64,000 bases of DNA, from the NCBI GenBank assembly GCA_011503125.2, contig WWBZ02000062.1, forward strand, positions 1,922,001-1,986,000, given 5' to 3'. The translations under genes and the position numbers were made by a program. This DNA comes from Botryosphaeria dothidea. Taxonomy: Eukaryota > Ascomycota > Dothideomycetes > Botryosphaeriales > Botryosphaeriaceae. Every line of letters starts with the position of its first letter. Position 1 is the stretch's first letter. Positions 8,988-20,900 of the stretch are shown here, piece by piece. The notes beneath the pieces were generated by a model. The model did no database searches. It worked only from the letters and a program-made list of their open reading frames with translations, and had not been told where the DNA came from.

Positions 8988-11900
8988 CTAAGTCCATCCC
9001 GTATAGGGACCACAGTTTGTCTGTCTGAAAAGGCCTGTGGTATCCTCTCGAACTGTGCCCATGGGATCAGTTGTCCTCAGAGTAAAAGAAACTGCACCAG
9101 CGGCATCGCCATAGATCAGTCGGATTGGCGTCAAGGATCCCGCAGCCAAGTTCATCGTGACACTATACGAGGGCGTGTTGAGGCCTGCGAGTACTTGATA
9201 GTTGGTATTTGTCCAGCCAGACACGGCGTTTGGCCCCAGCCAGAGATACCTAACAGGAAGTTCACATTAGCGTCTTTGACCTCATCGCCGGTGGAGCAAA
9301 GGGGATCACTAACCCAACGTCATCAGGCTGATGCAACGTGAAGGTCCAAGAACCCCCAGTTGGAGCGTAAAAGTAGCCTCGGAAAATCGTGGCAGTTTGT
9401 GCCATTGCATGAGTACCAGAGTTATAAACTGTACCAACTCCGGGTGAAGCAATGCCGATCCCGATATTGTCTGCTATACCCTGGAAATTCACCGTACTAT
9501 AGGTTCCCTGAGGGTTGTTGTAAACGGCAGGAGAAAACGCTGGATAATAGGGATTGGATGGGGTGGAACCGCCAGTGGCAGGGTTCGGACGGTTCGTATA
9601 TTCAATACCGGGAGAAGCTGAGCAGGATGACGGGACAATGACCTCAACAAGACCTGCACCGGTGACTTGTGATCCAGCGGGCGCGCTAGTAACAGTCCTT
9701 GCAGTTCCGGAACCCACGGTGATTGTCGTGGTTGTGAAACTGACAGCCGATCTACAGGGCGACAAAACAACTTGCGTGCAACCGCTGGGGATTGTACCGA
9801 CAAGATTGAGGACGCCATTGCACATTGCGGCGAGGAATTGACCGTTAGCCGCGTTGGTGACCTGCGGAAATGTTAGCAATCTTGGTTCTGGAACGTTTTC
9901 CAAGAGCTTCACTGACATGCAACGTATTGTCACTCCAATAGGTTACATCGATATCACTGTTAATTGCCTGTCCTGGGAGGTCGAACAAGAACGGAGAATT
10001 GGAGGTTCCACTTCGCTGGCAGGAGTGCAGTTGGCTAGAAGTCCCGGCACCGCTGCTGCAGACCAATCTTGACGATGTTGGATCGACGAAGAAGTAGGAT
10101 GCGCTGGAGAAGGTTTGAGTAAGGCCACACTCGTGCGCAGTGCCACTGTAGGCCGTATCAAGAACGTCGAGGTAGCCATAGAAATTGTTGGAGAAATCAG
10201 TCACAGACACCTTGAAGGGCGCTTGCGTGGGGACAGTGATGATAGCCACGTTGCTTGCCGATCCGGAAACCGTCGTAACGGAAGTAGCTATGAACGTCTG
10301 GCTTCCAGAGGTCCGAGTCAAGGTCAAGGATGGGTTTGACGGGGGTGTACTGCTTGACGGGTAAGGTTGACCAACAATGACATACGTTGCAGCCGGGAGC
10401 GTGCCTGCTGGGTCTGTAAATGCCGTCGCGTGATAAGTTGCAGGTAGGCCTGTGACAGTAAGAGTAGGATACGGCGAGCCAACAACCACGTAGGTTCCTG
10501 CGGGGAGAGAACCGGCTGGGTCTGTGTACTGCGTGACAGGAGTCGCAGGAGCGCCAGGGACCGTGATGGTTTGGTAAGGTTGACCAACAATGACATACGT
10601 TCCAGCGGGAAGATTTCCCGGCCTAAAAGGTGATCATCACATTTCAGTTGTCTTGTACTTTTGATTTCGAGATTAGTTTGTCACTTACGGATCGGTATAC
10701 GCAGTCTGCGTAGTTGCAGGCAGGCCAGGGATAGTGACAGTAGGGTACGGCGAGCCAACAATCACATAAGTCCCAGGTCCATAAGTCCCGGGAGGATCGG
10801 TGCTGGTCGTGTACGTAGTCGGTGGAAGGCCAGGGACCGTAATGGTGGGATGATTTTGGGCCAGGTTCGAGTTGCCAGAAGGAGCGAGCGCCGAGTTGCC
10901 GCTGGGAGCGATGGCCGAGTTTCCACTAGGAGCAGCGGCGGAGTTTCCACTAGGAGCGGCGGCTGAATTCCTACTGGTAGCGGCGGCTGAATTTCCACTA
11001 GGAGCGGCGGCTGAGTTTCCACTAGGAGCGGCAGCTGAATTTCCACTGGGAGCGAGGGCCGAATTGCCACCGGGAGCCAGGGCCGAATTGCCACCAGGAG
11101 CGAAGCCCTGTGGGATGTCCACAAGCACGTAGGTTGTAGGGATGGGAAAGAAGCCTTGAATTAAGATTGTCGAAATGGTACTTGTGAATCCCTGCAAGGT
11201 AGATATTGTCAGTGTATTTTCTACTCAAAAACCATCTTGGTTTCTTACCACTGAGCCGGAAGTGCGATAGCTGGTGGACAGAGCCGCTGGAGGCGCGGGA
11301 GTGTTGACCACAACATAAGTCGTAGGGAAGGGGTTGGAATCAACTGGGTTCGTGACTACAGTGCTGGTGTACGCGACGGTTCCGCTGACTTGGTACGACG
11401 TGCTCAAGACTGGGCCTGCTGAGCTTCGGACTGCTGAGCTCGGAGCTGCTGAGCTTGGAGTAGTCCCAGTGTTACTACATGTCTGGATATTCTGGTTGAT
11501 GCAACTCAACACATTAGAACCAGTGAGGAGATTCGAGGCGCCATTTGCGACGAAGCAGGCGGCGGCGTTGACTTGCGCGAACAAACCAAGGGCTGTCTGA
11601 CAAGTTGCCAGGCCGGGATCAAGGAGGCTGATACCGGTACGACCAGCCAATTGCTGGCAAGACGACGGGATGCTAGCGTCAAGACAGCTGTTGCAAGTCT
11701 GGACGTTGGCTGCCAGACAGCAGTTAAGGTCAGATCCGGTCAGAGAGTTGATGACGCCATCGGCGAAACATGAACCAGCTTGCACGGCGCCAAGGGATCC
11801 CAGCGCAGTCTTGCAAAGAGCGGCAGAGCTAGCACCGACGAAGCTGCTGAAGAAGCCGCTTCCGGAGAAGTTACATGCGTCAGGAAGGCTGGTGACACAA

Positions 11901-14900
11901 GAAGTTGCGACGGGAGTACCGCATGCTGTGGTAGTTGTGGCTACCATCAACGAGGTTGGTGTGGATAAACCTTGTGCGCAGACGGCAACATTGTTCTGCA
12001 AGCACTGGAGGAAATCGTTTCCACTGAAAAGGTTGTTGGCGAAGCAAGTAGCCGCCGATGTAGTGCCGTAAATACCAAGCGCGTCCTGGCAGGTTTGCAA
12101 GAGTGAGTTGCCAAAGATGTTGCCACTCACGGCCCCAAGTGCCGAGCAGGAAGATGGAATTGTAGGGGCGCAGTTGTTGCACGTAGGCAAGTAGTTGTGC
12201 AGGCACGACATGAAGTCGCCATCACTGCTGAACGGACTGAAAACGGCGCCGGCGGCGTTGTCGGCGAAGCAAGATGCAGCCTGTACGGTACCCAAAGTAC
12301 CCAGGGCAGCTTGACATGCAACGTAGTTGATCGAACCGGTAAAGGGGCTGAAAAAGCCGCCACCCGAGTTTGATTGGCAGGCACTAGGAAGCGAGGAAAG
12401 GCATTGTGGCGCATTGGATCCCGCGGAAGGCAAACAGACGGATGATGAAGCGCTAGAGGAAGCACTTGCAGAGCTAGGTGCACTCGACGAGGGTGTTGAT
12501 GAGGCGAGTGTTGATGAAGCGGGTGTAGATGAGGCGAGTGCACTGGTGGGTATGTTGATCAAAACTTCGGTTGCGGGACTTCCATCCGTCCAGACGGTCG
12601 CAATACTGGTCGTGAATGGAACTGAACCTGAGTACTGCGTGGTCGTGAATAAATAACCGGGAGTGGAAGATGCAAGGATGTCCGACGAGTCAGATTCTTC
12701 GCCTGGAGCGACAAGGCGAGTACCTCCGCTTGGAAGAATAGCTTGTGATGAACTTCTTGCAGCTGAAGCCGAAACCGAAGGGGAAGCTGAAGCTGCGACC
12801 GAAGGGGAAGATGCAGCTGCAGCCGAAGGGGAAGACGAAGGCGCGGCTGATGGCGACGGCGATGATGAAGACGATGGCGAAGGCGTGGGCGACGGCACAA
12901 CGTACAACACCTCTGTGAAAGGTTGGCCACCGTTCACAGCCGGGTTCGCGGTAATGAAAGTTGTCGTGTACGCAGGGAGATTTCCAGAGGTCACGGTCGA
13001 GGTGATGCCGAAAGGCGTAGGCACGTTGACGACAATTGCCGTGTATGGCAAGCCAGCGTTTACACTGGGGTTAAAAGTGACAACAGTCGTAGTAAACGCA
13101 ACATTTCCACTTGTCTGAGTCACTGCCGTGAGCGGAGCGGGAGCCGGCGAGGGGGAACTCGGGAGACCGGAGGTTGGGACGTAGACTTGGACCTGGGTAT
13201 AGGGCGAGGCACCAGGGCTACCAGTAGGTGTGACAAGAGCCGTGATAGTCGCGGGAACGCTTCCAGAAGTGTATGTCACAGTCGGCACACTATTGGCTGC
13301 CAAATTGGTTGGTGGGACATTGATAAGAACCGCCGAGCCTGCACTTGAGCCGAGGGACCCGCTGAAGTAAGTGAAGATGGTCGAGGTGAACGGAACTGTG
13401 CCACCAGTAGTGTAAATCGTGGGGAGGCTGGCGGTATTTGATTGTCCAGGAATTGAGCTCGTCGGGCTGCCGGATGGCAGGAGGCTGGTCGGACCAGTAG
13501 GGCTGGAACTGCCAACCGAAGGCAAGCCACTGCTCGGAGACGAGCCGGGACCCGATGAAGTAGGCAACCCAAGCTGTGTACCAGGAATCTGCACTAAGAC
13601 AACAGAAGCAGCAGCAGAGCCAGTGGAGCCGCTCAGGAACGTAAACACCGTAGTGGTGAGCGGGACGGAGCCGCTATATGTCTGCGTTATAGTAGGCAGA
13701 ACGACTGGAGCTGAAGATGGCCCTGGAGCTGAAGAAGCGCCAGGGTTTGAGGAAGCGCCCGGGACTGAAGATGCGTCAGGGTTTGAGGATGCGCCTGGAA
13801 CCGATGATGCGCCCGGGTTTGAGGATACACCTGGGCCTGAGGATGCACCTGGGTTTGAGGATGCACCTGGACCCGACGGAGCAGCAGAAGGACCAGCGCT
13901 GCCAGGGACATTGACGATCACTGCGGGGACAGAACCCAAGCCAGTTGATGCGGCGATGAATCCCGTTGTGGTGAAAGCGGAAATGCCCGAGTAAGTCTGA
14001 GTGATAGTCGTCAGACTCTGCTGAGCAGACGAAGGGCCAGACGGAAGCGACGAGCCTGGGCTGGATGGCCCACCAGTAGCAAGCGCGGTGCCTGGAATGT
14101 TGACAATGACTGCGGAGATCGAACCGGTACCAGACGGGTCGGGAATAAGTCCAGTGCTGGTGAAGATTGACGTGCCTGAGGCATAATTCTGGGTAACGGT
14201 GGGGAGGCCTGAAGTAGAAGGACTAGCTGGAAGTGACAAGCTTGGGCTAGATGACCCACCGGGAGAAAGAGCGGTTCCAGGGACGTTGACAATGACGGCT
14301 GAGATTGAAGCGGTACCAGATGGGTCGAGAATGAGGCCAGTAGTAGTGAAGGTCGACGTGCCTGAAGCATAAGTCTGGGTTATAGTTGGTAGGCCACCGG
14401 GAGCAGACGAAGGACCTGACGAGGGCGAGACGACTGGGCTGGATGAGCCACCGGGTGCAGACGAAGGACCAACTGAAGGACCAACTGAAGGCGAAATTTC
14501 AGGGTTTGATGAGCTACCAGGAGCAAGTGCGGTACCGGGGACATTAACGATTACCGCAGAGATTGAACCAGTTCCAGATGGGTCTTGAATGAGTCCAGTA
14601 GTGGTAAAAGCCGACGTGCCTGAGGCATAGGTCTGAGTCACGGTGGGTAGGCCGCCGGGAGCCGAGGAAGGACCAACTGATGGCGAAATTCCAGGGCTGG
14701 ATGGACTACCAGAAGCAAGTGCGGTGCCGGGGACGTTGACGATGACTGCAGAGATTGAACCAGTTCCAGATGGATCTTGAATGAGTCCAGTGCTAGTGAA
14801 AACTGACGTGCCTGAGACATAAGTCTGAGTCACGGTGGGGAGGTTTCCTGGAGCAGAAGAACCACCGAGGGGCAGTGATTGGCTTGCGGCGGGCACAGAG

Positions 14901-17900
14901 GATGCTGATGCCGAAGGACCCGCAAAGCTCGAAGGGCTAGAAGGACCAACACTGCCTGGGACGTTGATAATAACGGCAGAGACAGGGGCCCCTCCAGTAG
15001 ATGCAGAAACCAAGCCCGTAGTCGTGAAGGTTACGGATCCAGTCAGGTACGTCTGGGTGATGGTCAAGAGGTTCTCTGGAGCCGAAGGACTTGTAGCTGA
15101 AGGACTACCGGCCGAGGGACTTTCAGCCGAAGGACCGGCACTGCTCAGCGGAGAGCTTGGGCTCACTGGGCCGGATGGTGATTGTGAGGCCGCGCCGTTG
15201 GCCGGGACGTTGATGATCACGGCCGAAACAGGACTGGCTCCAATCGACCCACTGAGAAGCGTCAAGGCAGTTGTGGTAAACGTGACCGATCCCGTGGCAT
15301 AAGTGACAGTCACGGTAGGCAGGTTCTCAGGTGCCGATGATCCGCCACTTGCCAGTGAGGCACCTGGGCTGACCGGCGCCGATGACGAAAGTCCGGGAGC
15401 AGTAGGTGTCGCAAGGGCGGAGCGTGGGACCTGGACGAGGAGCGTGCCAACTCCGCCTGCAGTTGACGGGAGCAAAGTAAGCGACTTCGTGGTCGTGTCA
15501 TCATACGTTGCCGTAAGTGTAACCTGCGCATCCAATTGTACGTCGAAAGAGGTGGCAGACGGATACGGGACCAACTGAACCAGCGTCGGGGCACCGGTTC
15601 CACCAGGCTGAGCCGTAATGGTTCCAGTAGTGGTGTCGCCAAGGTAGTAAAGGGTCCGCGGGATACCGCTGGCGAGCGACAGGTTAGAGGTGATGCTTCC
15701 CGGCGTCGAGGAAGCGCCGGTAGGCAGCGAAGAGCTGGGGCCAGACGAAACGGCAGCCGAAGGGCCTGAAGAGCCAGGACCAGATGAAACGGCAGCTGAA
15801 GGTCCGGAGGTTCCAGCGCCAGACGAAACGCCCACCGAAGGGTCCGAGGATCCGGGGCCAGACGAAATAGGAACCGAAGGTCCTGACGATCCAGGGCCGG
15901 AAGAAACGCCCGCCGAAGGTCCTGACGATCCAGGACCAGGCGAAACGGCGGTTGAAAGTCCTGAGGTTCCAGGAACATTGACGATTACGGCAGAAACAGG
16001 GGAACCACCAATTGAGCCACTGAGATACGTCAAGGCGGTAGTCGTGAACGTATCTGTACCAGTGAAGTAAGGCACGGTTATAGTCGGAAGATTATCCGGC
16101 GCGGAAGATCCACCGATGGAAGGCGACGAAACACCAGGAACATTCACGATCACAGCACTCGTCTGAACGGGCCCAAGTGATCCGCTCACGAGCGCAAGGC
16201 CCGTGGTTGTGAAGATTGATGTTCCGGTGTAATAAGTTTGCGTCACAGTGGGCAAACCAGAGACGCCAGGAGAGCTGCTCACAGGAGCTCCGGAGGATTC
16301 GGCCAAAGACTCAGACGGCGAAACGCCAGGAAGACCACTTGAAGCGCTAGGAACGCTTGGGGACGCGCCGGGACCGCTCGAGGATGCACCCGGACTACTC
16401 GGGGACGCGCCGGGCGAAGAGAGACTTGGGGTGGCGCTTTCCGGAACCACGACAATGACGTCTGTGTAGGGAATTGAGCCGATGGTTTGCACGCGAGTCG
16501 AAGTCAGAGGTACAGAGCCAGACGTGGTGGTGAACGTGGAAACTCCACTGACGAGGTTGGTGAAAGGCAGATTGACGATGACTATCTGACTGTACGAGAC
16601 AGATGCTCCAGCCGAAGGAACGACGGTGGTTGTGAACGCGCTGACTCCAGAGTAGTAGGACGTAATGGTCTGGATAGCTGGTTCGCTAGAGGACAGGCCA
16701 GGCACGCCGGGAGAACTGCTTGCACCACTGGAAGCAGAAACAAGGTTGGTGAAAGGTAGATTGACAATGACGAACTGGCTGTAAGAAAGAGATGCTCCAG
16801 CCGAAGGAACAACGGTGGTTGTGAATGCAGTTGTGCCAGAATAGTATGACGTGATAGTCGGGAGACCTGGCTCGCTCGAAGACAGACCTGGAGAGCCACT
16901 CGGTAGGCCACTGCTTTCGGAAGGAGCTCCAGAAGAAGGTCCCGACGGTATTCCAGATGAGGCCACGTTGCTCTCAGGGAAATTGATGATAACTTCCGTA
17001 ACGGCAGCCGTTCCACTGGCTGGAGTAGTGACGACAGTAGTCGTGAAGAAGGAGGTGCCAGCGGTCGTGGAGATGGTGATGGGGCCACCGCTGCCGGGAA
17101 GAGATTCTCCAGGAGTGGAGCTCGCACCAGGCACCGATGGTCCGCTCGCACCAGGTGCAGACGAACTCGCAGAGGAGCCACTCAAAACAGGAGCAGACGA
17201 ACCGCTGACAGGTGAAGTAGACGAGCCGGATGGAAGACTGGCGAGGTTGCTCTGAGGAACATTGACCACAACCTGTGTGATGCCTTGCGTAGCACCGGGT
17301 GATGTTGTGACAATCGTGGTAGTGAACAGTTGAGTGCCGCTAGTGACCGTAATCGTGGCGCCGCTGCTGACAGGGCCGCTGGACAGAGGACCGCTACTCG
17401 AGGGACCGCCGAGAGACGATGCGCCACTCGAAGGACCAACCGCTGATGCTGTCAGAGACTCACTGGGAAGACCAGAGCCTGAAGAACCGCTCGAAAGCGA
17501 GGCGCCGCTTTCAGATGGAACAGCACCTGTGGGAATGGACGAGAGGCCAGAGGCTCCAAAAATCGAAGGAGTCTCTGAGCCTGTCGGAACGCTGGCCGAG
17601 GCAGTAGGCACGGACGCAGACGGGGTCTCAGAACCGGTTTGCGAAGCGCCTGACAGGAGGCCAGTAAGTCCAAGGCTGATGTCGATGCCTCCAGAGGTGC
17701 TGGAAGATACAGGAACGCTGCCGGACGGAGTAGTGGATGAGAGAAGGCCAGAAGCCGAGGGGCCGCTGACGGATGGGCCAGAAGCGCTGGGGGCAGTCTC
17801 AGATCCACTGGGGAGAGAGGAGAATGGTGCGGTACCACTCGATACGGGACCGGACACTGATTCCGTTGGAATACCTGAAGAAGGCAGGCCGGATGAACCA

Positions 17901-20900
17901 GAGCCGGAGAGCGACACCGAGGCCGATGGAGCGTTGGGTGCCGAGCCGGAAGGCAGGATAGTCTCAGAGCCGCTTGGCGCAGAAGCACCAGAAGACGGCA
18001 GCCCAGATCCAGAAGCACTTGGTCCCAGGTTGGTAGCTCCGCTGGGAATACCAGATCCGCTTGAAATGCCAGATCCGCTAGGAAGGACAGAGCCACTTGA
18101 GAGGCCAGATTCACTGGGAAGCAGAGAACCAGATGAAAGACCAGACTCAATGGGCAGACCGGTAGTGCCGCTTGCCAAACCAGAGCCACTCGGGAGGCCA
18201 GAGCTGCTGGGCAGACCAGAGCCGCTTGTGAGAGTAGACTCGCTGGCAAGTCCCGAAGCACTACTGAGAGATCCGGAGCCGCTTGGAAGACCCGATTCGG
18301 TAGGAGGCCCAGAAGCAGCGGTGGGCGATGCAGAGGGAGCGCTTTCGCTTGGCAGACCGGAGGCACCGCTGAGAGACTCGGAAGGAGGAACAGAAGCACC
18401 GGACACAGGAACACTCGCAGAAACGATTTCTCCAGTGGGCACAGATGCAGAAGCTCCGGAAGAAACCAAAGAGCCACCGAGGTTGCTGAGAGGCACGTTG
18501 ACGATGACCTGCGTGATGGCTTGTGTAGCACCGCTGGGTATGGTGACGATGGTGGTGGTGAACAGTTGAGTGCCGCTGGTAACCGTGATTGGGCCACCGC
18601 TGCTCAATGGGCCGCTGGCTGAAAAGCCGCTCGACACGCCGCTCGTGGGTCCAGAGGACACCGCGGGGCCAGACGACGCCGACGCGCCGCTCGCCGATGG
18701 GACACCAGAGAGAGAAGCCTCGGTGGGCACAGAGACGGTCTGGCCCAGGGAGTCCGTGATGCCAGAGACAGAAGACAGGGCAGATTCCGAAGCCGGGCCT
18801 GATGCAGAAGGCCCAACTGACAAGGACGAAGTGCCGGGCAAGGACGATTCACCAGGGAGGCTTGATGCGCCAGATGACAAGATCGACTCCCTAGGGCTGG
18901 AAGCGCTGGGCCCAGAGACACTAGGGGCGCCGGACACAGATTCAGACGGGACGGACGCGGAAGATCCAGCTGTCAAGCTTGCTAGGGCGGACGACAGGCC
19001 CGCGGAATCGGTGAGCGAGAGAGCTGAAGCAGCGCTGGAGAGCAACGAGGACAGCTCAGGGTCAGTCAAAGATGTCGATGGCGAAGTAGACGGGCCGCCA
19101 GTGAGCGAGTTCAGAGCCGTGCCTCCAGACGGAAGAACGGTGCCAGTCGAAAGACCAGATGGTGCGCTGGCTCCAGAGAGCGATTCGGATGGAACACTGG
19201 CTGAAGGAAGCCCAGTATCAGAGACAGAGACGGAAGCACCAGACGGCACTGAAGCGCTTGGGAGCTCCGATCCAGAGGGCGCTGAGGCACTGACGCCAGT
19301 CGGGAGGCTTTCCGAAGAAAGACCTGAGGAAGGAGCAGTGACACCAGTGGGCAGGCTTGCACTGACTTCCGAAGGAATGCTGGCAGAAGGAGCTCCAGAC
19401 ACAGAGGCACTCGGAAGCTCTGATCCAGAGGGCGCCGAAACACCAGAAGACGGCACACCAGAGCCAGTGGGCAGGCTTTCGGAAGGTGCACTGACGCTAG
19501 CGGACAGACTTGCAGACAGCGATGCGCTGAGATCAGTCGGGGCGGATACGGACGAAGCACTAAGCGCGCTCTCCGAGGGCACGCTCACGGAGGCCAAGTT
19601 CGTGGGAAGAGACTGTGCCACAGTTCCCGAGGATGAAGGCAGGCCAGTAGCGGAGAGCAGCGAGGACAGACTGCTGAGCTCGGACGAAAGAGCACTAGCG
19701 AGGGTCGATTCACCGCTAGGCAGATTGCTCAATGACGAGGCCAGAGACGCGGAAAGCGAAGAAGCGAGCACCGAGTCCGTGATGGGTGCAGTAGCGGAGG
19801 AAAGGGATTCGGAAGGAAGGCCGGTGACACCCGCACTGCTAAGCAGGGAGGACAGACTGCTCAGTTCAGAAGGAAGGGCACTTACGCTCAGAGTCTCACT
19901 CGAGGGAAGGCCAGAAGCACTCAGACTCGCGGACTCAGTTGGGAGGAGCGATGCCAGGCTGCTAAGCTCAGATGAGATGACTGCGGCAGCAGTGGAGTCA
20001 CCGCTGGGCAGGTTGCTCAACTGCGACAGGAGAGAAGAAGCCGACGCCAAAGCAGGATCAGTGATCGATGCGCTTGTGGTGGGAAGACCGCTCGCGCCAG
20101 ACACAGAAGCGCTGTTCAGGAGCGAGGCGAGTTCACTGCTGGGAACAGTGCTCAGAAGCGAGGCGAGAGACGCCGACAAAGACGAAGCGAGAGCGGAATC
20201 GGTGATGGATCCGCTCGGCAGGCCGCTAGCTGAAAGGCCGCTGAGAGAAGCACCGGCGGAGAGTGAAACTGAGACCTCGCTGCCACTTGGCGCGGAAACA
20301 CCGCTCGCGGAGAGGCTGCTGACGGTCGCCGAAGCAAGGTTACTGACACCGAGAGAGGCAAAAATCGATGAAGCGACGCCAGGATCTGTAACAGACAAGC
20401 TGCTGAGCAGGGCCGAGACATCACTGGGGTTGACTCCGCTCGAAACCGCGCTCGAAAGACCGGAAACTGTCGTGACAGAAGCGCTCGACAGCGAAGCGGA
20501 GGCTGAGAGTTGGGCGGACAGCGAGGAAAGCACAGAGGGAATGGCAGCCGTGTCGGTGACAGAAAGACTGCTGAGCAGGCTAGAGAGATCCACGCTGGTG
20601 GATGCGGAAATGCTGCTGAGGCCAGAGACGCTTGGAGCCGTGAGACTCTCACTGGGAAGGCCGCTAGAAAGGCTTAGACTCTCACTGGGGAGAGTGAGGC
20701 TCTCGCTCGGGAGGCTGACGCTCGCACTGGAGAGGCCAGACGCGCTGAGTTCAGTAGGCAGCGAAGCGCTGCTGAGGGACGGGCCGCTTGCACTGGACGG
20801 GCTGAGACTCTCGCTGGGAAGACTGCTAGAAAGAGTGAGGCTCTCGCTCGGCACACTGACACTAGCGCTGGAGAGACCAGACAAGCTGAGCTCGGTGGGC

